Shown here piece by piece: positions 1-9,963 of a stretch of DNA of 64,000 bases. A program made the translations under genes and the position numbers. The DNA is from an uncultured Enterobacterales bacterium. GTDB lineage: Bacteria; Pseudomonadota; Gammaproteobacteria; Enterobacterales; CALYQQ01. Below the pieces are notes generated by a model that made no database searches, was not told the origin of the DNA, and worked only from the letters and a program-made list of their open reading frames with translations. The DNA lies in the NCBI GenBank assembly GCA_945288535.1, contig CALYQQ010000001.1:62001-126000 (forward strand), given 5' to 3'. How positions within the stretch are numbered: the first letter of the stretch is position 1; every line of letters starts with the position of its first letter.

Positions 1-1473
1 GCCTTTCATACTGGTTGCATTCCTTTTTATAAATATTTCCAAACTGCAGTTAAATCTTGCTCTCAAGGCGGAGTACGCGGTGGTGCTGCAACTATTTTTT
101 ATCCTTTATGGCATCTTGAAGTAGAAAGTTTACTCGTATTACGTAATAACCGTGGTGTTGAAGAAAATCGCGTTCGTCATTTGGATTATGGTGTGCAAAT
201 TAATCGTCTTATGTATCAACGTTTAATTAATAATCAAAATATTACACTATTTAGTCCTAGTGATGTTCCCGGTTTATATGAAGCCTTTTTTGCTGATCAA
301 GCGGAATTTGAACGGCTTTATATCCAATATGAGAACGATGAAACTATACGTCAACGCCAAATTAAGGCCGTTGAACTATTTTCATTAATGATGCAGGAAC
401 GAGCATCAACAGGACGTATTTATATCCAAAATGTTGATCATTGCAATACACATAGCGCGTTTGATCCGGCTATTGCGCCTATTCATCAATCCAATCTTTG
501 CCTTGAAATTACGTTACCTACAAAACCCTTAGATAATATAAATGATGAAAGAGGTGAAATAGCACTTTGTACCCTATCAGCATTTAACTTAGGTGCTATC
601 GATCATCTTGACGAATTAGACGAGCTAGCTAATCTTGTTGTTAGAGCATTAGATGCTTTATTAGATTATCAAGAATATCCTGTACCCGCAGCGCAACGAG
701 GAGCGATGGGGCGAAGAACACTTGGAATAGGTGTTATTAATTTTGCTTATTACTTAGCCAAAAACGGTATGCGTTATTCTGATGGTAGTGCCAATAATTT
801 CACCCACAAAACATTTGAAGCTATACAATATTATTTGCTAAAAGCCTCAAACCAATTGGCAAAAGAGTATGGCGCCTGCCCTTGGTTTGAACAGACTCGT
901 TATGCTCAAGGAATATTGCCTATTGATAGCTATAAAAAAGAGGTTGATAGCTTGCATAATGAATCGTTGCATTATGATTGGGATATGTTACGTACCGAAA
1001 TTAAGCAATATGGATTACGTAACTCAACATTGTCTGCATTAATGCCTTCTGAAACATCTTCACAAATTTCTAATGCGACTAATGGTATTGAGCCGCCTCG
1101 AGGACTTATCAGCATTAAAGCATCAAAAGACGGAATTTTACGTCAAGTCGTACCTGATTATGAGCAACTAAAGACGCAATATGAGCTATTATGGGATATG
1201 CCAGCAAATGATGGTTATTTGCATCTTGTTGCAATTATGCAGAAATTTATTGATCAGGCTATTTCTGCTAATACAAACTATGATCCAATCCGTTTCCCTA
1301 ATGCAAAAGTGCCTATGAAACAATTATTAAAAGACTTACTTACGGCATATAAATATGGCTTAAAAACACTTTACTACCAGAATACGCGAGATGGTGCTGA
1401 AGATCATCAACAAGATTTACAGCAAGTCGTACCGGAAGATGATGGTTGTGAAAGCGGTGCTTGTAAGATTTAA
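1..1473 (+). CDS. nrdA: Ribonucleoside-diphosphate reductase 1 alpha subunit, 3' part
   Basis: Class Ia ribonucleotide reductase large subunit, which reduces NDPs to dNDPs together with NrdB. The gene enters from the left edge; the open frame runs from base 1 and begins at about residue 273 of the E. coli protein (761 aa), leaving 490 codons. Visible active-site residues are the SNLCLEI motif (Asn, Cys and Glu matching E. coli N437, C439, E441) at local residues 164-170, the partner cysteine in ALCTLS (C462 equivalent), the tyrosine pair in TLYYQNT that relays the radical, and the C-terminal GCESGACKI shuttle cysteines. The TTG at 181 is internal, not a start. nrdB follows 42 bases downstream, presumably in one operon. 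The identity is certain; only the N-terminus with the ATP cone is missing. Confidence 0.98.
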   Translation, partial: AFHTGCIPFYKYFQTAVKSCSQGGVRGGAATIFYPLWHLEVESLLVLRNNRGVEENRVRHLDYGVQINRLMYQRLINNQNITLFSPSDVPGLYEAFFADQAEFERLYIQYENDETIRQRQIKAVELFSLMMQERASTGRIYIQNVDHCNTHSAFDPAIAPIHQSNLCLEITLPTKPLDNINDERGEIALCTLSAFNLGAIDHLDELDELANLVVRALDALLDYQEYPVPAAQRGAMGRRTLGIGVINFAYYLAKNGMRYSDGSANNFTHKTFEAIQYYLLKASNQLAKEYGACPWFEQTRYAQGILPIDSYKKEVDSLHNESLHYDWDMLRTEIKQYGLRNSTLSALMPSETSSQISNATNGIEPPRGLISIKASKDGILRQVVPDYEQLKTQYELLWDMPANDGYLHLVAIMQKFIDQAISANTNYDPIRFPNAKVPMKQLLKDLLTAYKYGLKTLYYQNTRDGAEDHQQDLQQVVPEDDGCESGACKI

Positions 1474-1515
1474 GTTTATGGATAGCATATGCTATCCTAC
1501 TTTTAGGAGAATACC

Positions 1516-2646
1516 ATGGGTTATACTACTTTTTCTCAACATAAGAATAATCAACTTAAAGAACCAATGTTCTTTGGTCAGCCAGTAAATGTTGCGCGTT
1601 ACGATCAACAAAAATACGAAATATTTGAAAAACTTATTGAAAAACAATTATCTTTTTTCTGGCGTCCCGAAGAGGTTGATGTATCACTTGACCGAATTGA
1701 TTATCAAGCATTACCTGATCATGAAAAACATATTTTTATTAGTAATTTAAAATATCAAACATTACTTGATTCTATTCAAGGAAGAAGTCCAAATGTTGCA
1801 TTACTTCCTTTAATTTCATTGCCAGAGCTAGAAACTTGGATAGAAACTTGGTCTTTTTCTGAAACAATCCATTCTCGTTCATATACACATATTATTCGTA
1901 ACATTGTTAATGATCCGTCAATCGTTTTTGACGATATCGTCACAAACCAAGAAATACTTGAACGCGCAAAAGATATTTCTGCTTATTATGATGATCTCAT
2001 TGAACTAACAAATTATTATCATTTATTAGGTGAAGGTCATCATACAATTAACGATAAAATAGTAACAGTAAATTTACGTGAGCTGAAAAAACGTTTATAT
2101 CTTTGCTTAATGAGTGTTAATGCATTAGAAGCCATCCGCTTTTATGTTAGCTTTGCCTGTTCATTTGCCTTTGCTGAACGTGAGCTAATGGAAGGTAATG
2201 CCAAAATTATAAAATTAATCGCACGAGATGAAGCCCTGCATTTAACAGGGACACAATATATGATCAATTTATTACGATCTGGCGATGATGATCCGGAAAT
2301 GGCAGAAATTGCAGAAGAGTGCCAACAGGAATGTTATGATTTATTTGTCCAGGCAGCCGAACAGGAAAAACAATGGGCGCATTACTTATTTCGTGATGGA
2401 TCGATGATCGGTCTGAACCAAGATATTTTATCACAATACATCGAATATATAACCAATATCCGTATGCAAGCCGTTGGACTCCCATTACCTTTTCAGTCTC
2501 GCTCTAATCCTATTCCTTGGATCAATGCTTGGCTAGTTTCAGATAATGTTCAGGTAGCACCACAAGAAGTTGAAGTCAGTTCTTATCTGGTTGGTCAAAT
2601 TGACGCTACTGTCACAGCTGATGATTTAAGTGACTTTGAATTATAA
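1516..2646 (+). CDS. nrdB: Ribonucleoside-diphosphate reductase 1 beta subunit
   Basis: Small, radical-generating subunit of class Ia ribonucleotide reductase. The 376 aa equal the E. coli length. The diiron ligands are all present (D85, E116, H119, E205, E239, H242 counting the initiator Met), as is the radical tyrosine Y123 in SRSYTHI. A TAGGAGA ribosome site lies just upstream of the ATG. It is paired with nrdA. The [2Fe-2S] ferredoxin gene yfaE, which follows nrdB in E. coli and helps maintain the cofactor, is absent here; an imperfect terminator hairpin starts right after the stop codon. Confidence 0.98.
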   Translation: MGYTTFSQHKNNQLKEPMFFGQPVNVARYDQQKYEIFEKLIEKQLSFFWRPEEVDVSLDRIDYQALPDHEKHIFISNLKYQTLLDSIQGRSPNVALLPLISLPELETWIETWSFSETIHSRSYTHIIRNIVNDPSIVFDDIVTNQEILERAKDISAYYDDLIELTNYYHLLGEGHHTINDKIVTVNLRELKKRLYLCLMSVNALEAIRFYVSFACSFAFAERELMEGNAKIIKLIARDEALHLTGTQYMINLLRSGDDDPEMAEIAEECQQECYDLFVQAAEQEKQWAHYLFRDGSMIGLNQDILSQYIEYITNIRMQAVGLPLPFQSRSNPIPWINAWLVSDNVQVAPQEVEVSSYLVGQIDATVTADDLSDFEL

Positions 2647-2669
2647 AGCCTACTTTGCTAAAGCAGGCT
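2647..2669 (+). terminator. Stem-loop after nrdB
   Basis: AGCCT and CTTT pair with AAAG and AGGCT around a GCT loop, with one A-C mismatch. It begins immediately after the nrdB stop and is followed by GTTTATC, a weak T-tract. It probably ends the nrdAB transcript. Confidence 0.6.
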
Positions 2670-2978
2670 GTTTATCAGTCTGCATTTTTATACATACTAG
2701 CTGTTAACTTAAGTTGAAAGAATATAAAAGCCTCCACTCAGGTACGTTTTAACTAATTATATTATTAACACTCCTTTCTTAATTACTACTAACTAGCCTA
2801 TTAGCTAAAAAGAGAGAAATACTTGTTTTTGTTTATACCATCCTGGCTTTTGATGATAATGATCGTATTATTATTCATTATGATAGCGTAATTAGCTATT
2901 GCCGTTTTTATAATAACAATACGCGTTATTTAATAACCATTATAAGAATAGATGTATACTATTTTTCGCGTTATCTGT
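2670..2978. other. Intergenic, no gene seen
   Basis: AT-rich spacer between convergent nrdB and the rbsK pseudogene. I find no open frame with a ribosome site and no recognisable yfaE remnant. It is rich in short A/T runs only. Confidence 0.6.
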
Positions 2979-3924
2979 TTATTTTCTTGGTTTACTAATA
3001 AAATTATCATTATGCATAATAAAATCCTCTATTTCTTCCCTAAAAGGAATAGAAGATTGTGCGGATAGGCGAGTCACTGCTATTGCCGCAGCGGTATGAG
3101 CAAATTTTATAGCATCGTCTAATGGCTTTTTATCTAATAGTGCTGTAGTTAATGCGCCATTAAATGTATCACCCGCCACAGTTGTATCAATTGCTTCAAC
3201 GCTAAATCCTGGTATTAATTTGCCTTACCCTTTCATGCTTAACCAAGCACCACGCTTACCTAGCGTAATAATGACAATTGCTATCCCTCTATCCTGCAAA
3301 ATTCTTGCTGCCTATTCTGCGCTACTGTTATCTGTGACTGTTATACCTGTTAATGCTTCAATTTCATTAGGTGTAATAATATCAATCAAAGGCATTAAGG
3401 TTTCTGGCAGCGCGGAGGCCGGTGCAGGATTAAAAATAACAGTTACATTTGCATCCTTAGCTATTTTTGCTGTTGTGAAAACAGCTTCCATGGGAATTTC
3501 TAACTGCACTAATAATATTCCTGCTGATTTAATATAGGCTTGATGTCGATTAACATAATCAGCTGTAACCAACATATTGGCTCCCGCAGCTATGCCAATG
3601 CTATTTTCACCTTCTTCATTAACAAAAATAATGGCAATTCCCGTTATCGTATTTTTTGTCTTTCTATAAGCTGAATATCTATTTTATCTGCAACTAATTT
3701 AAATAAAAGACTATTTGAAAAATGATCTTCACCAACCGATGCCATTAACAACGTATTTGCGCCACTACGTGCAGCGGCAACGGCCTGATTAGACCCCTCT
3801 TTCCACCAAAACAAATTTGGTACTCACTTCCTCTAATTGTTTCACCGGGTCGGGGAAAATGTGGAACCATTAACTGATAACCGATGTTTATACTTCCTAA
3901 GATAACAAGGCTATTCTTCTCCAT
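2979..3924 (-). pseudogene. rbsK: Ribokinase pseudogene (PfkB family)
   Basis: Remains of a full-length ribokinase. The N-terminus (ATG at 3924 behind TAGGTGAG) reads LVILGSIN, PRPGET and FGGK; the middle reads NPAPASALPE and IITPNE; the C-terminus keeps the catalytic AGDTFNGAL anion-hole/base motif and HTAAAIAVTR. At least four lesions break it: a frameshift near 3795-3806 just after FGGK, a second in a six-base homopolymer at 3652-3657, an in-frame TAG at 3312-3314 and an in-frame TAA at 3225-3227. The pieces in three frames align end to end with E. coli RbsK, with little sequence lost. No rbsDACB transport genes are present. It cannot make active ribokinase. Confidence 0.93.
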
Positions 3925-4100
3925 AAATCTCACCTAATTATTTTTAATACTAATAATTATATTTAATTTAAATCGAATAATTAATTTGTTTGCTCTCTAT
4001 ATTTAATCTATTGATAATAAAATTATATTTAGTAAAATTGGTTTTATATATAATTACTATATAATTATCTGTATATGATAATAATCAAAATTTATATAAA

Positions 4101-4556
4101 TTATAGCCAATTGAAAAAGGAACGTATTTTGCTGGCGCTTTTATTGATTGGTTGACATGTGACATCGGATAAGATCAAAGTATTATACTGCTTAAATGTA
4201 GCCGAGTATTCACTATGCAAAACGACAATCTTTTTTATAGAAAAATCTTCCATATTTAGCATATCTAGATAAGTAAGTGCATCAGGATACATAACATTAT
4301 TGGCCGGATGCGCTTTGGGCCATAGACTAAATAATACAGCATCTTGCTTAGTTAAGCTTGTTTGTTGAACCTCTTTAATAAAATCATCACATGTCGTATG
4401 AATTGATTGTAAACTGGTCGTACGAGCATAAACAATAATTTCTTCACCCGAGTTGAGCATAATATTACGTTTATTACGATTATATGCCCCTGTTAAACAA
4501 CGAATTAATGTTGACTTCCTAGTATTAGGATTTCCGATAATTACATAAGCATCCAT
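4101..4556 (-). CDS. Uncharacterised P-loop-like protein, 151 aa
   Basis: I do not recognise a named family. The N-terminus has a strand-loop pattern, AYVIIGNPNTRKSTLIRCLTG (in two overlapping parts, residues 3-23), that resembles a Walker A phosphate loop with Arg in place of the Gly before Lys-Ser. A second hydrophobic strand, DAVLFSLWP, lies near residues 73-81 where a Walker B-like strand would sit, and KKIVVLHSE near 108-116 is a third. No signal peptide or membrane segment is visible. The ATG follows GGGAGAG at suitable spacing. It stands alone between the rbsK pseudogene and about 1 kb of spacer, so context gives no function. It could be a small NTP-binding protein or a degenerate mobile-element gene. 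Confidence 0.6.
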   Translation of the reverse strand: MDAYVIIGNPNTRKSTLIRCLTGAYNRNKRNIMLNSGEEIIVYARTTSLQSIHTTCDDFIKEVQQTSLTKQDAVLFSLWPKAHPANNVMYPDALTYLDMLNMEDFSIKKIVVLHSEYSATFKQYNTLILSDVTCQPINKSASKIRSFFNWL

Positions 4557-5581
4557 TGTATTTCTCTCCCATAATCAATCAGTACTCCTAAGTTATTAGG
4601 ACCAGAACTCGTAATTAACTGATATTAAAACAACAGTTAATTAGATTGAATAATAAATCTACTAAGCTTAGCAGCAGGATACTAGACTATTGAAAATTAG
4701 GGTGTTTCACTTAATTTCATAACGTATCTTTTAATGTCACCATTCATCTGTCTTACATACATATCATTAGTATAAAAAATAATAGTATCTTTATGAGGTA
4801 TTTAGTGTGATGATAAGAAAATTTAAGAGGTTGGCAGCATATAAGACGAAAAAATATTCTTGTTTCATTTAACTGACTCAGCGGTATAGGTGTTACAACT
4901 GCATTACGTTTTCTTACGCTAATTAACGGATAATAATCTATGTATGATGAAATTATTACATTTATCTACTAATAGTACTCGTTTTTACACTTTATATTAC
5001 CATAAGCTATTTTATTGAGTTTAAAATTAACTAGTTTTGTTTTTTTTAAATTATTAAGGACTATTTATCTAGTGAAAACAGTAACGTTATTATTTAATAA
5101 AATAAGGAAATAATATTGCTATTTACTTTAAAACATATTAATACCATATACAATTATCATAATTTAAAATAAAATAAACTATAATATAAATAAATTTATA
5201 ATATTATTATTTTATTAACTTAAAACAACTAAAACATCATTTACACTCAATATTAGCAATACTAACCTTACTCATTGATAAATAATATCAATATTTGACT
5301 TCTTTATTTTAAACAGCTTAAAAAATATTATTTGTGCTATTGCTTTTAACTAAGAAATAATTAATTTTTGCCATTTACTTTATCAGGTAAAAAAATTAAA
5401 TTTATAACATAATACTATTTTAAAGTTATCAGCTTTAAGTATATTCAACGCATTAATTATATGTTAGAAAAAATATAATTAACACACAATTGATATATTA
5501 CTTTTATAACTATTAATTCTCTTTTTATATTATTAAGCCAATTTTAATTTATTCTATAAAAAATAAAAAAAGGAGGTGAAC
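4557..5581. other. 1.0-kb AT-rich intergenic region upstream of manX
   Basis: No convincing gene. It must hold the promoters for the divergent P-loop gene (minus) and manXYZ (plus). I did not find a clear CRP palindrome or a strong sigma-70 promoter by eye. The last 450 bases are extremely A/T rich. Confidence 0.6.
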
Positions 5582-6544
5582 GTGAGTATTGCTATTATTA
5601 TCAGCACTCACGGTACAGCAGCCGAGCAACTATTGAAAACGGCTGAAATGTTATTGGGTGAACAACGTAATGTAGGTTATATTGATTTTATACCCGGTGA
5701 AAACGCCGAAATACTTATTGATAAATACCAGCAATGTTTATCAAAACTCGATACAACCGATGGTGTTCTCTTTCTTGTTGATACCTGGGGAGGAAGTCCT
5801 TTTAATGCAGCCAGTCGTATCGCAACCGATAAACAGAATTATGAGGTTATTACTGGGATTAATATTCCTATGCTTGTTGAAACCTTTATGGCGCGTGATG
5901 ATAATCCCACACTTAATGAATTAGTTCATATTGCCTTAGAAACAGGTCAGGAAGGTATTCGTGCATTAAATAGAGCATTATCATCACCGCCATTAACCAT
6001 GCCAAAGCCTCAACAATCCATCCTTTCTGAAAATGCTACGAATAAAGATCATATGAATATTGTTTTAGCACGCATTGATGATCGTCTGATTCATGGCCAG
6101 GTTGCTACACGCTGGACAAAAGAAACTCGCGTTAGTCGAATCATTGTGGTAAGCGATGATGTTGCTACAGATAAAGTTCGTTCTACACTTCTCAAGCAAG
6201 TAGCGCCTCCTGGCGTAACTGCACATGTTATTGATGTTGCTAAAGCGATTAGAGTATACAACAACCCTAAATATGCCAATGAACGAGTAATGTTGCTGTT
6301 TACTCGCCCTGCTGATGTCCTCACTTTAGTTGAACATGGTGTAGAAATATCGTCAGTTAATATTGGTGGTATGGCTTTTTATCAGGGAAAAACGCAGATA
6401 ACAAATGCTGTTTCTATTGACCAAAACGATATTACCGCCTTCAAACAACTTAATGAACGAGGCATTGAACTAGAAGTGCGGAAGGTCTCTTCTGATACAC
6501 GGGTAAATTTGATGGATCTTATTCACAATATGAAAAAAATTTAA
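5582..6544 (+). CDS. manX: PTS mannose-family enzyme IIAB
   Basis: Cytoplasmic IIA and IIB domains of the mannose/glucose/glucosamine phosphotransferase system. The IIA phospho-acceptor is H10 in STHG; the IIB phospho-histidine is H171 in DDRLIHGQVATRW. The two domains are joined by a Pro/Ser-rich linker around residues 131-158. An in-frame GTG exists at 5576, but it overlaps the AGGAGG ribosome site (5571-5576). GTG at 5582 gives correct spacing and an N-terminus (MSIAII) that aligns with E. coli ManX. It is 320 aa against 323 in E. coli and is followed by manY and manZ. Substrate cannot be read beyond the mannose family. Confidence 0.96.
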   Translation: MSIAIIISTHGTAAEQLLKTAEMLLGEQRNVGYIDFIPGENAEILIDKYQQCLSKLDTTDGVLFLVDTWGGSPFNAASRIATDKQNYEVITGINIPMLVETFMARDDNPTLNELVHIALETGQEGIRALNRALSSPPLTMPKPQQSILSENATNKDHMNIVLARIDDRLIHGQVATRWTKETRVSRIIVVSDDVATDKVRSTLLKQVAPPGVTAHVIDVAKAIRVYNNPKYANERVMLLFTRPADVLTLVEHGVEISSVNIGGMAFYQGKTQITNAVSIDQNDITAFKQLNERGIELEVRKVSSDTRVNLMDLIHNMKKI

Positions 6545-6601
6545 TGGTACTTTAACTCGATCGTTATTGCATTTTAACCTCAATGAAATAGGGGAAGTTC
6601 A

Positions 6602-7417
6602 ATGGAAATGATTTCTTCAATCTCGACATTGCAAATTATACTTATATTTATCGTTGCTTGTATCACTGGCATGGGGTCCATTCTTGATGAATTCCAATTT
6701 CATCGTCCTTTAATCGCCTGTACGCTTATAGGAGCAATACTGGGTGATCTAACTACAGGAGTATTTATTGGTGGCACTCTAGAAATGATAGCTTTAGGTT
6801 GGATGAATATCGGTGCTGCTGTTGCGCCCGATGCAGCACTTGCTTCAATCATTTCAGCTATTTTAGTTATCGTTGGTCATCAACCCGTTAATACTGGGAT
6901 TGCTATGGCTATCCCCCTTGCAGCAGCAGGGCAAGTCCTAACGATTATAGTGAGAACTATTACTGTTGCTATCCAACATGCTGCAGATAAAGCCGCTGAA
7001 CGTGGAAGCCTAACCGCGATTACCTGGTTACATATCAGTGCATTGTTTCTTCAGGCTATGAGAATTGCTATTCCTGCCGTCATTATTGCCATTTCAGTTG
7101 GAACAGATACTGTTGCATCTATGTTGGCGGCTATCCCTCCCGTCGTAACTGAAGGTTTAAAAATAGCAGGCGGAATGATTGTCGTTGTTGGTTACGCGAT
7201 GGTAATCAATATGATGCGAGCCGGTTATCTAATGCCTTTTTTCTACCTAGGATTTGTTACTGCTGCATTTACAAACTTTAATCTAGTCGCATTAGGTGTG
7301 TTAGGTACTGTTATGGCTATTCTTTATTTACAACTTGCACCTACAACATTCAACAAATCATCTTCCACGACACAGCATAATTCTACTGTAAATAATCCTG
7401 ATAATGAACTAGATTAA
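6602..7417 (+). CDS. manY: PTS mannose-family enzyme IIC
   Basis: Membrane permease subunit forming the sugar channel with ManZ. It is 271 aa with several hydrophobic segments and near-identical blocks to E. coli ManY, including GSILDEFQFHRPL and LEMIALGWMNIGAAVAPDAA; the C-terminus ends in DNELD as in E. coli. The ATG has GGGGAAG upstream. It lies 57 bases after manX and 13 before manZ, so the three are one operon. Confidence 0.97.
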   Translation: MEMISSISTLQIILIFIVACITGMGSILDEFQFHRPLIACTLIGAILGDLTTGVFIGGTLEMIALGWMNIGAAVAPDAALASIISAILVIVGHQPVNTGIAMAIPLAAAGQVLTIIVRTITVAIQHAADKAAERGSLTAITWLHISALFLQAMRIAIPAVIIAISVGTDTVASMLAAIPPVVTEGLKIAGGMIVVVGYAMVINMMRAGYLMPFFYLGFVTAAFTNFNLVALGVLGTVMAILYLQLAPTTFNKSSSTTQHNSTVNNPDNELD

Positions 7418-7430
7418 GGTGAAAAACACA

Positions 7431-8276
7431 ATGAATAATTTACCTCATGAAGCAAAAATAACCAATAAAGAATTAAACCGTGTATTTCTTCGTTCTAATT
7501 TATTACAAGGTTCCTGGAATTTTGAGCGTATGCAAGCATTGGGGTTCTGTTTTGCTATGGTACCTATTATCCAACGACTTTACCCCGAAAAAAATGATGA
7601 GAGACGGAAACAAGCTATTCGTCGACATTTAGAATTTTTTAATACGCATCCTTATGTTGCTGCACCTATCTTAGGTGTCACTATCGCTATGGAGGAACAA
7701 CGAATCCATGGTGCAGCTATTGATGATGCTGCAATTAATAGTATTAAAGTAGGTTTAATGGGCCCCCTTGCCGGCGTCGGTGATCCAATATTTTGGGGAA
7801 CCGTGCGACCTGTATTTGCGGCATTAGGGGCAGGATTAGCGCTTGATGGTCAACTTCTCGGTCCTATTCTATTTTTTTTATTATTTAACTTAGCGCGGTT
7901 GCTTACACGTTATTTTGGTGTTATCTATGGTTATTATAAAGGTATTAATATTGTTAATGATATGAGTGGTGGCTTATTACAAAAACTCACTGTTGGTGCT
8001 TCAATTCTTGGCTTGTTCGTCATGGGAGCATTAGTCAATAAATGGACATCATTTAATATTCCGCTTAAAATATCTGAACTTACCAATCCTGAAACGGGTG
8101 AAATCCAAGTTAAAACTGTTCAAACAATCCTTGATAATCTCATGCCGGGTTTAGGGCCGCTATTACTCACTTTTGGATGCATGTGGTTACTTAATCATAA
8201 GATAAACGCATTGTGGATTATTATAGGATTCTTTATTCTCGGCATATTTGGTGCATGGAGTGGTCTACTCGCTTAG
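7431..8276 (+). CDS. manZ: PTS mannose-family enzyme IID
   Basis: Membrane subunit IID of the mannose PTS. Diagnostic blocks are FLRSNLLQGSWNFERMQALGF near the N-terminus (in two overlapping parts), MGPLAGVGDPIFWGT and GGLLQKLTVGASILGLFVMGA (overlapping parts), with hydrophobic segments at the C-terminus. An in-frame GTG at 7419 is possible, but AAGGTG at 7416-7421 is better used as the ribosome site for ATG 7431, giving 281 aa. A strong stem-loop follows, consistent with the end of manXYZ. Confidence 0.96.
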   Translation: MNNLPHEAKITNKELNRVFLRSNLLQGSWNFERMQALGFCFAMVPIIQRLYPEKNDERRKQAIRRHLEFFNTHPYVAAPILGVTIAMEEQRIHGAAIDDAAINSIKVGLMGPLAGVGDPIFWGTVRPVFAALGAGLALDGQLLGPILFFLLFNLARLLTRYFGVIYGYYKGINIVNDMSGGLLQKLTVGASILGLFVMGALVNKWTSFNIPLKISELTNPETGEIQVKTVQTILDNLMPGLGPLLLTFGCMWLLNHKINALWIIIGFFILGIFGAWSGLLA

Positions 8277-8317
8277 TATCTTCTTACCTATAATGATGAC
8301 CGGGATACTAAATGTAA

Positions 8318-8345
8318 AAACCACTACATGGTAGTGTAGTGGTTT
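8318..8345 (+). terminator. Terminator-like hairpin after manZ
   Basis: An 11-bp perfect stem, AAACCACTACA paired with TGTAGTGGTTT, closes a TGGTAG loop. It lies 41 bases after the manZ stop. The three Ts ending the stem are followed by ATCTATTT rather than a long T-run. It probably serves manXYZ. Confidence 0.75.
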
Positions 8346-8555
8346 ATCTATTTAGAGACAATCAATTATCTTGACATTTCGCTTTAAGTCATTTGTTACC
8401 ATTAACCAAATGCATCATCACTAGCGTAATGCGTAATAAATAACAAAACTGTTTATTGTTGGTGGTACTTTCACACAAAAAAAAAATCACTAACAATAAA
8501 ATATTTTACTTATTGTCCCATTATTATAATCAAGAACAACTCTATATTAATCAAA

Positions 8556-9962
8556 CTAGGTTGTTACTATTAACATCTTAGCTAACCACTGACTAAGGGC
8601 ATTTCTGGATACTTTGATACCACTTTGCGTTAATTCTTCAGGCATCTTATACCACGCGACAGGATATTGATAACGTGCAATTTTACCCGCCAACCATTTG
8701 TGCATTTCTTCAGGTGTAACTTCTATTTTATATTGGATCACTGCCACCGGTCTTTGTCCATATTCGACATCATGTTTAGGAAGAATAAAAGCTTGCTCAA
8801 TAAGGGGATGCGTTATTAATATACTTTCAATCTCTTCTGGTTGAATAGCTTCACCTCCACTAAAAAAGATATTATCCAACCGCCCAATAACACATAGTTC
8901 ACCATTTCGCATAACACCCCGATCGCGTGTGTGAAACCAACCCTCTGAATCCGTTAGAGGAATAATTGCGTTATTTTGCCAATATCCCATAGATAAACAA
9001 TCGCCACGTAATAAAATTTCTTCGTTTACTAAACATAGTTGACGATGTGGCAAAGGTAAACCAACGCCGGGTAGATTATCTGCGGCTTTTGCACAAACAG
9101 TTGATGCCATTTCCGTCATACCATAACCACACCAACAGCTTATTCCAACTTGTTGAGCTTGCTGTATTAATTCTACAGGAATAGCTGCCCCCCCTAATAA
9201 TACTTGTTTGAGCTTTAAGTCACTATGCGGTGAGTTAAGCAAACGCCACAATTGTGTCGGTACTAATGAAGCATGCGTGCATCCTTGTAATGCGTCTACC
9301 AATGATGATTGTGTACGTAACACAATTATTGCACCACGATATAACCAACGCCATACGATACTTTGTCCAGAAACATGAAATAATGGCAATGATAATAACC
9401 AACTATCTTGTTGTTCAAATTGCATTAATTGTAATAATCCATCAGCATTCATTAAATGATTATCAGCATTATGCACAATTGCTTTTGGTAATCCCGTAGA
9501 ACCAGAGGTTAATGTCATCGTAACAGGCTGTTGTGGCCGCCAAATAGAATCGATATATGGTGTAGAATTGATATTTAATCGTTTTTTAGACCCAACGCTA
9601 ATTGTTATAGATTTGATAGATGATGGCCAACAAAAAGGATCCTCACTCCAGCCAAAATCAATTGATAATGTAGGTAATAATTTAGCAAGTTGTACATCAG
9701 GTAATTTTGGGCTCAACAATAATACTCGACACCCTAGCTGCATCGTGGCCAAATAGTTTAATAATAATACTTCACTATTTTTACCGCGTAATGCAATACT
9801 TTGTCCTGCCTGGATTCCTTGCTGTGCCATTTGATTAGCAATACTTTGGATCACATAACTTAATTGTAACCAACTAATAGGCTGTTGTTCAATAATGATA
9901 GCTGTTGTTGATGGACAATATTTAGCCCAATGTAACCAGGGCCAATTCGTAAATCTTTTCAT
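8556..9962 (-). CDS. menE: O-succinylbenzoate-CoA ligase
   Basis: Adenylate-forming enzyme that activates o-succinylbenzoate to its CoA ester in menaquinone synthesis. The AMP-binding P-loop TLTSGSTGLPK lies at residues 150-160. Other ANL-family blocks are SLPLFHVSG, CGYGMTEMAS, TRDRG and GRLDNIFFSGGE, with the C-terminal lysine region GIKVSRNAL. Its 468 aa are slightly longer than E. coli MenE (451). It is the last gene of the men operon and starts one base after the menC stop, so translation is probably coupled. Confidence 0.97.
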   Translation of the reverse strand: MKRFTNWPWLHWAKYCPSTTAIIIEQQPISWLQLSYVIQSIANQMAQQGIQAGQSIALRGKNSEVLLLNYLATMQLGCRVLLLSPKLPDVQLAKLLPTLSIDFGWSEDPFCWPSSIKSITISVGSKKRLNINSTPYIDSIWRPQQPVTMTLTSGSTGLPKAIVHNADNHLMNADGLLQLMQFEQQDSWLLSLPLFHVSGQSIVWRWLYRGAIIVLRTQSSLVDALQGCTHASLVPTQLWRLLNSPHSDLKLKQVLLGGAAIPVELIQQAQQVGISCWCGYGMTEMASTVCAKAADNLPGVGLPLPHRQLCLVNEEILLRGDCLSMGYWQNNAIIPLTDSEGWFHTRDRGVMRNGELCVIGRLDNIFFSGGEAIQPEEIESILITHPLIEQAFILPKHDVEYGQRPVAVIQYKIEVTPEEMHKWLAGKIARYQYPVAWYKMPEELTQSGIKVSRNALSQWLAKMLIVTT

Positions 9963-9963
9963 A

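Noticed and set aside
3220-3537. 105-codon plus-strand frame
   Set aside because: It lies antisense to the rbsK pseudogene, whose minus-strand translation aligns well with ribokinase. It has no ribosome site or family signature.
4877-4933. 18-codon stretch reading LSGIGVTTALRFLTLING upstream of manX
   Set aside because: It looks protein-like but is too short, lacks a start and a ribosome site, and I could not extend it into any family.
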